A DNA stretch of 64,000 nt from Actinomadura physcomitrii (GCF_008923205.2 NZ_WBMS02000008.1:124001-188000), one strand, 5' to 3'. Counted from the first letter of the stretch, positions 9,612-18,567 are shown. Notes: generated by a model from the sequence alone, not told the origin. Numbers and translations: made by a program.

Positions 9612-10420
9612 GCCGCCCCGTCCGCGCGAGCCGCCTCCCGCGCGCGAGCCGCCTCCTGCGCTGGCCCGTCCGCGCCGCCTCCATCCTGGCCGCGCTCGCG
9701 GTGTGGCAGCTGCTCACCGCCGCGAACGTCCGGCTGTGGGTCCGGTTCGACCGGTTCCCCGGCCCGGCCGACGTGCTGCACGAGTTCGGCCGGCAGGCCG
9801 AGCACGCCCAGTACTGGCAGGACGTCGCGCAGAGCCTCGTCCGCATCCTCACCGGGTTCGCGCTCGCCGCCGTCCTCGGCGTCGCCGCGGGCGTCGCGAC
9901 CGCCCGGTCGCGGTGGGCGGGCGACCTGCTGCAGCCGCTGTTCGAGGTCGCCCGGCCGATCCCGGCGATCGCGCTGGTGTCGGTCGCGATCCTGCTGTTC
10001 CCCGCCAACGAGCAGGGCATCGTGTTCATCACCTTCGCCGCCGCGTTCTTCCCCGTCCTGGTCGGCACCCGGCACGCGGTGAAGGCCCTGCCGGTCGTGT
10101 GGGAGGACGCCGTCCGCACGCTCGGCGGCGGCCGGATCCGGGTGCTGCTCGGGGTCGTGCTGCCCGGGATCCTGCCCGGCGTGTTCGGCGGGCTGTCCAT
10201 CGGGATGGGCGTCGCGTGGATCTGCGTGATCTCCGCCGAGATGATCTCCGGCGACTTCGGCGTCGGCTACCGGACCTGGCAGGCGTACACGATCGTCGAC
10301 TACCCCGGCGTGCTCGTCGGGATGGCCACCATCGGGCTGCTCGGCTACCTCACCTCCGCCGCCGTGGAGCTGACCGGCCGCCGGCTGACCCGCTGGCTGC
10401 CGAGGGAGGACCGGTCATGA
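9608..10420 (+). CDS. ABC transporter permease (SsuC/TauC/NrtB type)
   Basis: A 270-residue integral membrane protein with about six hydrophobic helices. The cytoplasmic EAA loop reads [20 protein letters not shown], the coupling site to the ATPase. Family: binding-protein-dependent importers for sulfonates, nitrate, taurine or thiamine precursors; the substrate cannot be assigned. The GTG start at 9608 overlaps the binding-protein stop, and the end overlaps the ATPase start (ATGA), so translation is coupled across the operon. The N-terminus is basic (several Arg) before the first helix. Confidence 0.9.
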   Translation: MSRPVRASRLPRASRLLRWPVRAASILAALAVWQLLTAANVRLWVRFDRFPGPADVLHEFGRQAEHAQYWQDVAQSLVRILTGFALAAVLGVAAGVATARSRWAGDLLQPLFEVARPIPAIALVSVAILLFPANEQGIVFITFAAAFFPVLVGTRHAVKALPVVWEDAVRTLGGGRIRVLLGVVLPGILPGVFGGLSIGMGVAWICVISAEMISGDFGVGYRTWQAYTIVDYPGVLVGMATIGLLGYLTSAAVELTGRRLTRWLPREDRS

Positions 10421-11133
10421 GCGGACTCGAACTGCGGGCCGAGGACGTGACGCTCGGCTACGGCGGCCGGGCCGTCGTCACCGGGCTCGACCTGACCGCC
10501 GAGGCCGGCGAGGTCCTCGCCGTGCTCGGCCCGTCCGGCTGCGGGAAGTCGACGCTGCTGCGCGCGTTCGCCGGGCTGCTGCCCGCCGCGTCCGGGCGGA
10601 TCCTCGCCGGCGGCGAACCCGTCACCGGGCCGTCCGCCGACCGGGCGCTGATGTTCCAGGACGACGCGCTGCTGCCGTGGCGGACCGCGCGCCGCAACGT
10701 CGAGCTGGCGCTGTCGCTGCGCGGCGTCCGGCGGGCGGAGCGGCGCGCGGCGGCGGACCGCTGGCTGGCCCGGGTCGGCCTCGGCGACGCCGCCGGGCGG
10801 CTGCCGCGCGAGCTGTCCGGCGGGATGCGCCAGCGCGTCCAGCTCGCCCGCACCCTCGCCGCCGGGCCCCGCGCGATCCTCATGGACGAGCCGTTCGGCG
10901 CGCTCGACGCGCAGACCCGCGCGAGCATGCAGCGGCTCCTCCTCGACGTCCTCGCCGACGCGCCCGCGACCGTCGTGTTCGTCACCCATGACGTGGACGA
11001 GGCGCTGCTGGTCGGCCACCGGATCGCCGTCCTCGGCGCTGCCGGCGTCACCGCGCGGTTCCCCGCCGCAGCGACCCGCGACGAGGTCCTGGCGGCGCTC
11101 GGGGCGCGCACCGACACGAAGGAGACCGTGTGA
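10417..11133 (+). CDS. ABC transporter ATP-binding protein (SsuB/TauB type)
   Basis: A 238-residue cytosolic ATPase energising the importer encoded by the two preceding genes. It has Walker [11 protein letters not shown]-loop [10 protein letters not shown], signature LSGGMRQR, Walker B ILMDEP and switch His in VTHDVDEA. Length and motifs match the nitrate/sulfonate/taurine transporter class. It begins with an ATGA overlap and ends within the TGATG junction with the flavoprotein gene, showing tight operon packing. Confidence 0.93.
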   Translation: MSGLELRAEDVTLGYGGRAVVTGLDLTAEAGEVLAVLGPSGCGKSTLLRAFAGLLPAASGRILAGGEPVTGPSADRALMFQDDALLPWRTARRNVELALSLRGVRRAERRAAADRWLARVGLGDAAGRLPRELSGGMRQRVQLARTLAAGPRAILMDEPFGALDAQTRASMQRLLLDVLADAPATVVFVTHDVDEALLVGHRIAVLGAAGVTARFPAAATRDEVLAALGARTDTKETV

Positions 11134-13826
11134 TGGAGATCCCCGCCGCGACCGAGCGGCGCGAGCTGAGCGCCGACGTGCTGGTGATCGGCGGCGGCAC
11201 CGCCGGGACGATGGCCGCGATCACCGCCGCCGAGCACGGCGCGTCCGTGCTGCTGCTGGAGAAGGCGCACGTCCGGCACTCCGGGGCGCTCGCCATGGGC
11301 ATGGACGGCGTGAACAACGCGGTCATCCCCGGCAAGGCGACGCCGGAGGACTACGTCGCCGAGATCACCCGCGCCAACGACGGCATCGTGAACCAGCGGA
11401 CCGTCCACCAGACCGCCACCCGCGGGTTCGCGATGGTGAAGCGGCTCGAGAAGTACGGCGTGAAGTTCGAGAAGGACGAGCACGGCGAGTACGCGGTGCG
11501 CCGCGTCCACCGGTCCGGCTCCTACGTGCTGCCGATGCCGGAGGGCAAGGACGTCAAGAAGGTGCTGTACCGGGTGCTGCGGCAGCGGTCCATCCGGGAG
11601 AAGGTGACGATCGAGAACCGCGTGATGCCGGTGCGGGTCCTGACGTCCGGAGGGCGGGCCGTCGGCGCGGCGGGGTTCGATACCCGCAGCGGCGAGTTCG
11701 TCACCGTGTCGGCCGGCGCGGTGATCCTGGCGACGGGCGCGTGCGGGCGGCTCGGCCTGCCCGCGTCCGGCTACCTGTACGGGACGTACGAGAACCCGAC
11801 CAACGCGGGCGACGGCTACGCGATGGCCTACCACGCGGGCGCCGAGCTGAGCGGCATCGAGTGCTTCCAGATCAACCCGCTCATCAAGGACTACAACGGG
11901 CCCGCCTGCGCCTACGTCGCCAACCCGTTCGGCGGCTACCAGGTGAACGCCGAGGGCACCCGGTTCGTCGACTGCGACTACTGGTCCGGGCAGATGATGT
12001 CCGAGGTCAAGCGGGAGATCGACTCCGCGCGCGGGCCGATCTACCTCAAGCTCACGCACCTGCCCGACGAGACGCTGACCGCGCTGGAGGGCATCCTGCA
12101 CAGCACCGAGCGGCCGACCCGCGGCACGTTCCACGCGGGCCGCGGCCACGACTACCGCACGCACGACGTGGAGATGCACATCTCCGAGATCGGGCTGTGC
12201 GGCGGGCACTCGGCGTCCGGCGTCTGGGTGGACGAGAACGCCCGCACCACCGTCCCCGGCCTGTACGCGGCGGGCGACCTGGCCTGCGTGCCGCACAACT
12301 ACATGATCGGCGCGTTCGTGTTCGGCGACCTCGCGGGCGCGCACGCGTCCGCGCATCTGCCGGCCGGCCGGGGCGGGCCGGCCGCGCTGCCCGAGGACCA
12401 GGTCCGCGCCGCGCACGAGCTGATCTACCGCCCGCTGCGCAACCCCGGCGGACCGCCGCAGCCGCAGGTCGAGTACAAGCTGCGCCGGTTCGTCAACGAC
12501 TACGTCGCGCCGCCGAAGACGCGGACCAGGCTCGACATCGCCGTCGAGACCTTCGCGCGGATGGAGACCGAGATCGCCGCGATGGGCGCGCGGACCCCGC
12601 ACGAGCTGATGCGCTGCGCCGAGGTCACCTTCATCCGCGACTGCGCCGAGATGGCCGCCCGGTCGTCCCTCACCCGCACCGAGAGCCGCTGGGGCCTCTA
12701 CCACGACCGCGCCGACCTGCCCGAACGCGACGACGCCGCGTGGATGTACCACCTCAACCTGCGGCGCCGCGCCGACGGCGCGATGGAGTTCGTCAAGCGG
12801 CCCGTCGCCCCGTACCTGGTGCCGGTCGAGGAGTTCACCGTCCCGGAGGACGCCGAGCCGCAGGTGCTCGGCGCCGCCTCCGCCGCGCGGGTCGCCGCGT
12901 CCGCCCGCCCGGCCGCGCAGGCCCGCCCGGCGGCGTCGGTCGGACGGTCCCCGCGGCTGCTGGAACTGCAGCGGCTCGCCGAGACCCAGCCGGACGTCGG
13001 CGCGATCGCCGCCTACCTGTCCGACCCCGACCCGAAGGTGCGGCGCGCCGCCGTCGCCACCCTCACCGAGGTCGTGCCGGACGGCGTCGCCGGGGCCCTC
13101 GCCACCGCGCTCGCCGACGCGCACGGCTCCGTCCGGCACGCCGCCGCGACCGCGCTGCGCGAACTCGTCGAGGTGCTCCCGGCCACCGGGGAGGTCCGGG
13201 ACGCGCTCAGCGGCGCCCTCGGCGTCCCGGACGCGCAGGTGCGCGCCGCGGTCCTGGACGTCCTGCGCGCGCTGCGCCTCGGCGGCCCGGACGTGTTCGC
13301 GGGCGCGCTCGGCGACCCCGACCACCGCGTCCGGCTGCAGGCCGTCCGCGGCCTGGTCGCGCACGACGCGGCGGACGCCATCGCGCGGGCGGCCGGCGAC
13401 GCGTCCCGCGAGGTCCGGATCGCCGTCGCGCACGGGCTCGGCACGATCGGCGACCCGGCGGCGTCGGGCGCCCTCGGGCGGCTCGCCGAGGACGCCGACG
13501 ACCTCGTCCGCGCCGCCGCGTTCGAGGCCCTCGCGGGCGTCGGATGCCCGCCGCCGCTGGACGGCGCCGCGGCCGCGGCGCTGCACGACCCGGCCTGGCA
13601 GGTCCGCGCGGGCGCCGCGCGGGGCCTCGCGGGCGCCGATCCGGGCGTCGCGTCCGTCCCGCTGATCAAGGCCCTGGACGACCCGCACCTGGACGTCCGC
13701 AAGGCCGCCGTGATCGCGCTGTCGGCGCACCCCCGCACCGCCGAGACCGTCGAGGCGCTGAGCGCCGCCCGGTCCGATCCGGACGCCGACGTGCGCGCCT
13801 ACGCCCGCCGCGCCCTCGCGACCTAA
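11133..13826 (+). CDS. AprA/fumarate-reductase-like FAD flavoprotein with C-terminal HEAT repeats
   Basis: An 897-residue protein. Residues about 12-590 are a FAD_binding_2-type flavoprotein: dinucleotide motif VLVIGGGTAGTMAA, AMGMDGVNNA, TYENPTNAGDGYAMAYHAGA, then an EIGLCGGHSASGVW segment near residue 350 and GLYAAGDLACVPHNY at the FAD C-terminal site. Spacing and motifs are nearer to adenylylsulfate reductase AprA than to succinate dehydrogenase. An Ala/Arg-rich linker follows. From about residue 610 to the end are repeated 30-31 residue helical units of HEAT/PBS-lyase type (SDPDPKVRRAAVATL, DDPHLDVRKAAVIAL). The ferredoxin at 7935 is its likely redox partner. ATG 11133 is chosen; GTG 11130 is possible. 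The substrate is unknown. Confidence 0.88.
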   Translation: MEIPAATERRELSADVLVIGGGTAGTMAAITAAEHGASVLLLEKAHVRHSGALAMGMDGVNNAVIPGKATPEDYVAEITRANDGIVNQRTVHQTATRGFAMVKRLEKYGVKFEKDEHGEYAVRRVHRSGSYVLPMPEGKDVKKVLYRVLRQRSIREKVTIENRVMPVRVLTSGGRAVGAAGFDTRSGEFVTVSAGAVILATGACGRLGLPASGYLYGTYENPTNAGDGYAMAYHAGAELSGIECFQINPLIKDYNGPACAYVANPFGGYQVNAEGTRFVDCDYWSGQMMSEVKREIDSARGPIYLKLTHLPDETLTALEGILHSTERPTRGTFHAGRGHDYRTHDVEMHISEIGLCGGHSASGVWVDENARTTVPGLYAAGDLACVPHNYMIGAFVFGDLAGAHASAHLPAGRGGPAALPEDQVRAAHELIYRPLRNPGGPPQPQVEYKLRRFVNDYVAPPKTRTRLDIAVETFARMETEIAAMGARTPHELMRCAEVTFIRDCAEMAARSSLTRTESRWGLYHDRADLPERDDAAWMYHLNLRRRADGAMEFVKRPVAPYLVPVEEFTVPEDAEPQVLGAASAARVAASARPAAQARPAASVGRSPRLLELQRLAETQPDVGAIAAYLSDPDPKVRRAAVATLTEVVPDGVAGALATALADAHGSVRHAAATALRELVEVLPATGEVRDALSGALGVPDAQVRAAVLDVLRALRLGGPDVFAGALGDPDHRVRLQAVRGLVAHDAADAIARAAGDASREVRIAVAHGLGTIGDPAASGALGRLAEDADDLVRAAAFEALAGVGCPPPLDGAAAAALHDPAWQVRAGAARGLAGADPGVASVPLIKALDDPHLDVRKAAVIALSAHPRTAETVEALSAARSDPDADVRAYARRALAT

Positions 13827-13830
13827 GCCG

Positions 13831-14598
13831 TCAGGGGAGCGCCGCCAGGGCCAGCAGCGCGGCGGTCGTGGCGATCTCCACCAGCGCGCCGAGGACGTCG
13901 CCGGTGACGCCGCCCAGCCGCCGCACGGCGTGCCGGAGCATCAGCAGCGCGGCGCCCAGGCCGAGCACGACCGCCGCGAGCCCGTGCAGGGCGCCGCCGA
14001 GGCCGCCGGACGCCGCTCCGGCGGCTCCGGCGGCGACCAGGACCGCCCCGGTGACGGTGAGCGCGCCGCGCGCCGGGACGGTCCCCGCGACCAGCGCCCC
14101 CAGCCCGCCCGTACGGGCCGCCGGGACGCCCGCGCGGCACGCCCACGGCAGCGCGAGCCGCCCCGTCACCCCGGCGATCAGCGCCGCGACCGCGGCGTGC
14201 GGCGCCGATGCCAGCGCCGCGACCTGGACCAGCACGACGAGCAGCAGCGTGACGACGCCGAACGGGCCGATGTCCGACCGCTTCATGACGGCGAGCGCGT
14301 CCTCGGCGGGCCGCCCGCTGCCCAGGCCGTCCGCGAGGTCGGCGAGGCCGTCCAGGTGCAGCGCCCGGGTGAGCACCGCCGCCGCGCCCACCGCGAGCGC
14401 GGCGGCGAGCAGCCCGGACAGGTCGAGCGCGTCGCCCGCCAGCAGGACGGCCGCCGCCGCCCCTCCGGTGATCAGCCCGACGAGCGGCGCCGCCAGCATC
14501 GCCGACCGGGCCGTGTCCCGGCCCACCTCGGGCGCGCGCAGCGGGACGATCGTCAGCAGCGTCACCGCCAGCCGCAGCCCCGCCCCGGCGATTCTCAC
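13831..14598 (-). CDS. cobS: Adenosylcobinamide-GDP ribazoletransferase
   Basis: A 255-residue, Ala/Leu-rich multi-pass membrane protein that joins adenosylcobinamide-GDP with alpha-ribazole to complete cobalamin. The CobS signatures are LHLDGLADLADGLGS and MKRSDIGPFG near the N-terminal third. It starts with a GTG at 14598 that overlaps the cobU/cobP stop. The 3' end faces the flavoprotein gene tail-to-tail with only four bases between them. No cobalamin riboswitch is visible upstream. Confidence 0.92.
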   Translation of the reverse strand: MRIAGAGLRLAVTLLTIVPLRAPEVGRDTARSAMLAAPLVGLITGGAAAAVLLAGDALDLSGLLAAALAVGAAAVLTRALHLDGLADLADGLGSGRPAEDALAVMKRSDIGPFGVVTLLLVVLVQVAALASAPHAAVAALIAGVTGRLALPWACRAGVPAARTGGLGALVAGTVPARGALTVTGAVLVAAGAAGAASGGLGGALHGLAAVVLGLGAALLMLRHAVRRLGGVTGDVLGALVEIATTAALLALAALP

Positions 14599-15539
14599 GG
14601 CAGCTCCAGCACGCGGCCCGCCACCACCAGCGCCGCCTCCTCCGACTCGGCGGCGAGCCGCTGGTTGACCAGCCCGAGCATGTCGCGGAACGCCCGTCCG
14701 GACGGTGTCGCGGGCACCAGCGACAACCCGACCTCGTCCGACACCGCGACCACCTGGGCCGCGGTGCCGCGCCACGCCTCGACCAGCGCGTCCAGCCTCG
14801 GCAGCACCCGCTGCGGGTCGTCCCACGCGCCCGACTCGTCCATCGCCGCCGCCAGCCACGTCCCGATGCCGTCCACCAGGACGGCCCCGGACGCCGAGGC
14901 CAGCACCTCCGCGAGGTCGGTCGTCTCGGCCGTCCGCCACCAGGCGGGACGGCGGCTCCGGTGCGCCTCGACCCGTGCGCTCCACTCCGCGTCGTCGTCG
15001 CGCACCGGGCCCGTCGCCACGTAGAGCACGTCGGGGCGGCCCGCCAGCCGCAGCTCCGCCTCCGCCGACTTCCCCGACCGCGACCCGCCGAGCAGCAGCG
15101 TCCGGAACGGGCCGTCCTGCGGCCGCACCCAGAACGCCATGCGCCGCTCCAGCTCCGCCGGGGACGGCATCCGGTGGTCCACGTGGACGGCCATGACGCG
15201 CGTCCCGGCCGCCACCGCCCCCACATGCCGCAGGTAGCCGAGGTGCTCGGGAGAACCCGCCAGGTCGAGCAGGACGGCGTCGTACCGCACGTCCTTCACG
15301 GGTTCCGGCCGGGCGCCCGGCCCGGCCGCCATCAGGACCCGGCCGCCGCCGGGGGCCCGGACGTCGAGCCCGCCGGGGACCTCCGTCCGGGCGAGGTCGT
15401 CCAGGGGAACGCCGTCGAGGAGCACGTCGGCCGGTTCGTGCCGCACCCCGGCGGCGCGGAGCCGCCCGCAGGACGCGCACCGGCAGCCTTCCCCGGGCCA
15501 GCCGCCCGGCGCGGCGATGCCGCGGAGTTCGATGTCCAT
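14595..15539 (-). CDS. cobU: Bifunctional adenosylcobinamide kinase / guanylyltransferase with extra N-terminal domain
   Basis: A 314-residue protein. The C-terminal ~165 residues are CobU/CobP: P-loop LLGGSRSGKSAEAE, VATGPVRDDDAEW, VDGIGTWLAAAM and SDEVGLSLVP. This domain phosphorylates adenosylcobinamide and attaches GMP. The N-terminal ~148 residues precede the P-loop that normally begins the protein. They carry EGCRCASCGRLRAAG, reminiscent of the Cys-rich start of PhnP/PqqB-type metallo-beta-lactamase folds, but lack the HxHxDH zinc site. I start at ATG 15539; ATG 15578 is possible, as neither has a clear ribosome site. Confidence 0.85.
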   Translation of the reverse strand: MDIELRGIAAPGGWPGEGCRCASCGRLRAAGVRHEPADVLLDGVPLDDLARTEVPGGLDVRAPGGGRVLMAAGPGARPEPVKDVRYDAVLLDLAGSPEHLGYLRHVGAVAAGTRVMAVHVDHRMPSPAELERRMAFWVRPQDGPFRTLLLGGSRSGKSAEAELRLAGRPDVLYVATGPVRDDDAEWSARVEAHRSRRPAWWRTAETTDLAEVLASASGAVLVDGIGTWLAAAMDESGAWDDPQRVLPRLDALVEAWRGTAAQVVAVSDEVGLSLVPATPSGRAFRDMLGLVNQRLAAESEEAALVVAGRVLELP

Positions 15540-15617
15540 ATCGGTCCGAAACTCTACGGCCCGCCTGTATACGCTCACCTGGAAGGATCACGACCTCCCG
15601 GCAGAAGGAGACCCCCG

Positions 15618-16574
15618 GTGGGCAACCCCCCGACCCCGCCCTGGCCGGACCAGGGGCCGCAGCCGCCCTACGGCCCGCCTCCCGTGCCGCCGAACGCCCC
15701 AGGGCCCGGGCAGCCCGGTCCCGGGCCGGTGCCGCCCGTCCCGCCCGGCGGCGCGCCGCCGCCGGGCGTGCCGATGCCGCCGATCACCGTGCCGCCGCCC
15801 GGCGGGCAGCCCTGGCAGCCCGGCCCGCCGCCCCCGCCGCGCCGCGGCCCCGGCCTGCTGATCGCGCTGATCGCCGGCGGCCTCGTGCTGGTGCTCGCTG
15901 CGGTCGTCGCCGTCGTCGTGCTCACCGGAGATGACGGCGGGGACGGCGGTGACCGCGCGGACGGCGGCGGATCCGACGGCACGAGCCTGCAGGTCGGCAA
16001 GATCGCCGGCGGGGCGGAGGCCATCCCGAACGCCGACGGCAGCCTCACCATGGCCAGGCCCGGCGTCACGTCCCCGGTCGTCGACATCTACGAGGACTTC
16101 TCCTGCCCGCCCTGCGGCAACTTCGACCGCACCAACGACCCGATGCTCAAGCAGGTCGCCGTGGCGGGCGAGGCGAAGGTCGTCTTTCACCCCATGGTCA
16201 TCTTCGGGGAGGGCACCGAACCGCAGCACGGCAACTCCACCCGCGCCGCGTCCGCGCTGCGCTGCGTCCGCGAAGGCGCCCGCTGGCTGTCCTACCAGGA
16301 CGCCCTCTACGCGCACCAGCCGTCCGAGAGCACCCAGGGCTACGCCACCTCCGACCTCCTCGACTGGGCCGCGCCCCTCGGCCTCACCGGCGACGACTTC
16401 AGATCCTGCGTCACCGGGCAGCGCTACGCCTCCGACGTCGGCCGGGTCAGCCAGACCTACATCTCGACCGGAGTGCAGGGGACGCCGTCGGTGCGGGTGA
16501 ACGGCCGGCTGCTCGACTCGTCCGACACCCAGTCGCCGGACGCCCTGCGGCGCGCCATCGAGGCCGCCTCCTGA
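15618..16574 (+). CDS. Membrane-anchored DsbA-like thioredoxin-fold protein
   Basis: A 318-residue protein. About 90 Pro/Gly-rich cytoplasmic residues are followed by one transmembrane helix (LLIALIAGGLVLVLAAVV) and an acidic Gly/Asp linker. The extracytoplasmic thioredoxin_4 domain has the redox motif FSCPPCGNFD (CPPC) and a cis-Pro region VQGTPSVRVNG. It likely oxidises or isomerises disulfides in exported proteins. The GTG at 15618 follows AGAAGGAG at seven bases and is a confident start. It diverges from cobU across about 78 bases. Confidence 0.88.
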   Translation: MGNPPTPPWPDQGPQPPYGPPPVPPNAPGPGQPGPGPVPPVPPGGAPPPGVPMPPITVPPPGGQPWQPGPPPPPRRGPGLLIALIAGGLVLVLAAVVAVVVLTGDDGGDGGDRADGGGSDGTSLQVGKIAGGAEAIPNADGSLTMARPGVTSPVVDIYEDFSCPPCGNFDRTNDPMLKQVAVAGEAKVVFHPMVIFGEGTEPQHGNSTRAASALRCVREGARWLSYQDALYAHQPSESTQGYATSDLLDWAAPLGLTGDDFRSCVTGQRYASDVGRVSQTYISTGVQGTPSVRVNGRLLDSSDTQSPDALRRAIEAAS

Positions 16575-16617
16575 CCGGAGCGGCTAGTCTCACCCGCGAC
16601 GAGGGAGGTCGAGCGCG

Positions 16618-16815
16618 ATGGCGTGGATCTGGCGTTTGGAGAAGACCGACGGGCAGGCGGTCGGCACGTCCGAGGAGACCTTCTCCACCCAGTCGGACGC
16701 GGAGAGCTGGCTGGGCGAGAACTGGCGGGGCCTGCGCGCCGGCGAGGTCGACAAGGTGACGCTGCTGGACGGCGAGACCGTCGTCTACGGGATGAGCCTG
16801 CAAGACCCGGAGTGA
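16618..16815 (+). CDS. Conserved small actinobacterial protein of unknown function
   Basis: A 65-residue acidic, Trp-rich protein (four Trp, e.g. MAWIWRLEK, ESWLGENWRGLR). It has no signal peptide or membrane segment. A GAGGGAGG ribosome site lies upstream and TAGTCT near 16585 is a possible -10 element. I recognise the type as a widespread actinobacterial hypothetical, but no function is known to me. It lies 43 bases after the DsbA-like gene and could be cotranscribed with it. Confidence 0.8.
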   Translation: MAWIWRLEKTDGQAVGTSEETFSTQSDAESWLGENWRGLRAGEVDKVTLLDGETVVYGMSLQDPE

Positions 16816-16842
16816 CGCCGGACGGCCGCCGGAAGAAGCGCA

Positions 16843-16874
16843 AGGGGCCGCGGGACGCCTGTCCCGCGGCCCCT
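16843..16874. terminator. Hairpin terminator between convergent genes
   Basis: A perfect 14-bp stem (arms 16843-16856 and 16861-16874) with a four-base loop lies between the small plus-strand gene and the minus-strand aldo/keto reductase gene. It lacks a T-run, as is common in high-GC actinobacteria, and could serve both directions. Confidence 0.75.
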
Positions 16875-16899
16875 CGCCGTCCGGCGGGCGCGCCTCAGC

Positions 16900-17901
16900 T
16901 CACGGGCGGGTGCGCGGGCTGACGGTCTTCGACGCGTCCCGGATCACGACGTCGCCGAGCACGTCGTCGATCCGCTTCAGCACGTCGGCGTCCAGCTTCA
17001 CCCCGGCCGCCTTGACGTTGTCGGCGACCTGCTCCGGACGCGACGCGCCGATGATCGCCGCCGACACGTTCGGGTTCTGCAGCGTCCACGCGATCGCCAG
17101 CTGCGCCATCGACAGCCCGAGGTCGTCGGCGATCGGCCTCAGGTTCTGCACGCGGGTCAGCAGGTCGTCGTTCAGGTAGCGCTTCACCATGTCCGCGCCG
17201 CCCTTGTCGTCGGTCGCGCGCGACCCCTCCGGCACCGGCTGCCCCGGCTTGTACTTGCCGGTCAGCACGCCCTGCGCGATCGGCGACCAGACGATCTGGC
17301 CGACCCCCTCGCGCTCGCACAGCGGCACGACCTCCTCCTCGATGACCCGCCACAGCATCGAGTACTGCGGCTGGCTCGAGACGATCCGGTCGAACCCCAT
17401 CTCATCGGCGATCTTCAAAGCGCGCTCGATCTGCTCCGCGCGCCACTCCGACACGCCGACGTACAGCACCTTGCCCTGCCGGACGAGGTCGTCGAACGCG
17501 CGGAGGGTCTCCTCCAGAGGCGTCTCGTGGTCGAACCGGTGGGCCTGGTAAAGGTCGACGTAGTCGGTGCCGAGACGGCGCAGCGAGCCGTTGATCGACT
17601 CCATGATGTGCTTGCGGGACAGCCCCCGGTCGTTCGCGCCGGGCCCGGTGGGCCAGTAGACCTTCGTGAAGATCTCCAGACCCTCGCGGCGCTGCCCCTT
17701 CAGGGCGCGGCCGAGGACCTCCTCGGCGCGCGTCCCGGCGTAGACGTCCGCGGTGTCGAACGTGGTGATCCCCTCGTCGAGGGCCGCGCGCACGCACGCG
17801 CGCGCCGCGTCCTCCTCGACCTGGGAGCCGTGGGTGAGCCAGTTGCCGTACGCGATTTCGCTGATCTTCAGACCGCTGCGGCCCAGGTATCGGAACTCCA
17901 T
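16900..17901 (-). CDS. Aldo/keto reductase (KCNAB/YghZ-like)
   Basis: A 333-residue TIM-barrel NADPH oxidoreductase. The catalytic tetrad is recognisable: Asp/Tyr in TFDTADVYAGTRAEEVLG, Lys in FTKVYWP and His in LYQAHRFD. The C-terminal GASRPEQVADN binds the 2'-phosphate of NADPH. It resembles voltage-gated potassium-channel beta-subunit-like AKRs, which reduce aldehydes such as methylglyoxal; the substrate is not predictable. ATG 17901 is preferred over GTG 17907. Confidence 0.92.
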   Translation of the reverse strand: MEFRYLGRSGLKISEIAYGNWLTHGSQVEEDAARACVRAALDEGITTFDTADVYAGTRAEEVLGRALKGQRREGLEIFTKVYWPTGPGANDRGLSRKHIMESINGSLRRLGTDYVDLYQAHRFDHETPLEETLRAFDDLVRQGKVLYVGVSEWRAEQIERALKIADEMGFDRIVSSQPQYSMLWRVIEEEVVPLCEREGVGQIVWSPIAQGVLTGKYKPGQPVPEGSRATDDKGGADMVKRYLNDDLLTRVQNLRPIADDLGLSMAQLAIAWTLQNPNVSAAIIGASRPEQVADNVKAAGVKLDADVLKRIDDVLGDVVIRDASKTVSPRTRP

Positions 17902-17985
17902 GCCCACGACCCTAGCCCGGCGGAGATCACCGCCGGTCCGGGCGGGGCGGGAACACTCCCCGGCCCGCGGGGGACGGCCGCGCCG

Positions 17986-18567
17986 TCAGACCTTGTCCTT
18001 CTCGCCGATCTTCACCTGCGGCCCGGGCACCCGCAGCCGGCGGATCTGCATCGCGCGCATCGCCGCGTACAGCCCGACGCCCTTGGTGTCCTCGCCCGGG
18101 TGCCGCTCGGCGGCGAGTTTCTTGACGCCCCGGCTCAGCAGCAGCCCCTCGCCGAACACCACGACCAGCAGCAGCGGCGGCGCGAACAGCACCAGCAGCT
18201 TTGCCGCCGGGATCGGCAGCAGGCTCAGCAGCACGATCGCGAACATCGCGTACATGAGGTACGAGCCGACGGTGCGGCGCGCGTCCACGTAGTTGCGGGC
18301 GAGGCGCCGGACCGGGCCCTTGTCCCGCTTGAGGAGGTACTTCTCGTCCCCCCGGGCCATGCCGGCGCGGGCGCGCTGGCGCTCGTCCGCCTGCCGCTCG
18401 CGCACCTTCTTGTAGGCCTCCTTGCGGGTGGCCGGCGCGGTGATCGGCTGGCGGCGGCGCTTCTCGGCCTCGGCGCGCTTCGGCGTGGGCCGCCCCTTGC
18501 CTCCCGGCTTCGGCGTTACTACCTGAGGAGGATTCGGCGGGGCTTCCGGGGTACGACGCTTGAACAC
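17986..18567 (-). CDS. DUF3043 membrane protein
   Basis: A 193-residue protein. The first ~100 residues are highly basic and Pro/Lys/Arg-rich, including RRRQPITAPATRKEAYKKVR. Two adjacent transmembrane helices follow (YLMYAMFAIVLLSLLPIP and LLVLFAPPLLLVVVFGEGLL), then a basic tail. This is the actinobacterial DUF3043 family of unknown role. The gene diverges from the pspA block at 18699, with which it shares a 131-base promoter region. Confidence 0.85.
   Translation of the reverse strand: MFKRRTPEAPPNPPQVVTPKPGGKGRPTPKRAEAEKRRRQPITAPATRKEAYKKVRERQADERQRARAGMARGDEKYLLKRDKGPVRRLARNYVDARRTVGSYLMYAMFAIVLLSLLPIPAAKLLVLFAPPLLLVVVFGEGLLLSRGVKKLAAERHPGEDTKGVGLYAAMRAMQIRRLRVPGPQVKIGEKDKV

Noticed and set aside
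10458..13730. A 1090-residue open frame on the minus strand
   Set aside because: It lies entirely opposite the ABC ATPase and flavoprotein genes, has an Arg/Gly/Val-rich composition typical of antisense frames in GC-rich DNA, and has no recognisable domain.
13827..15617. Cobalamin riboswitch near cobS/cobU
   Set aside because: I saw no B12-box or long structured leader; the upstream gap to the next gene is only about 78 bases.
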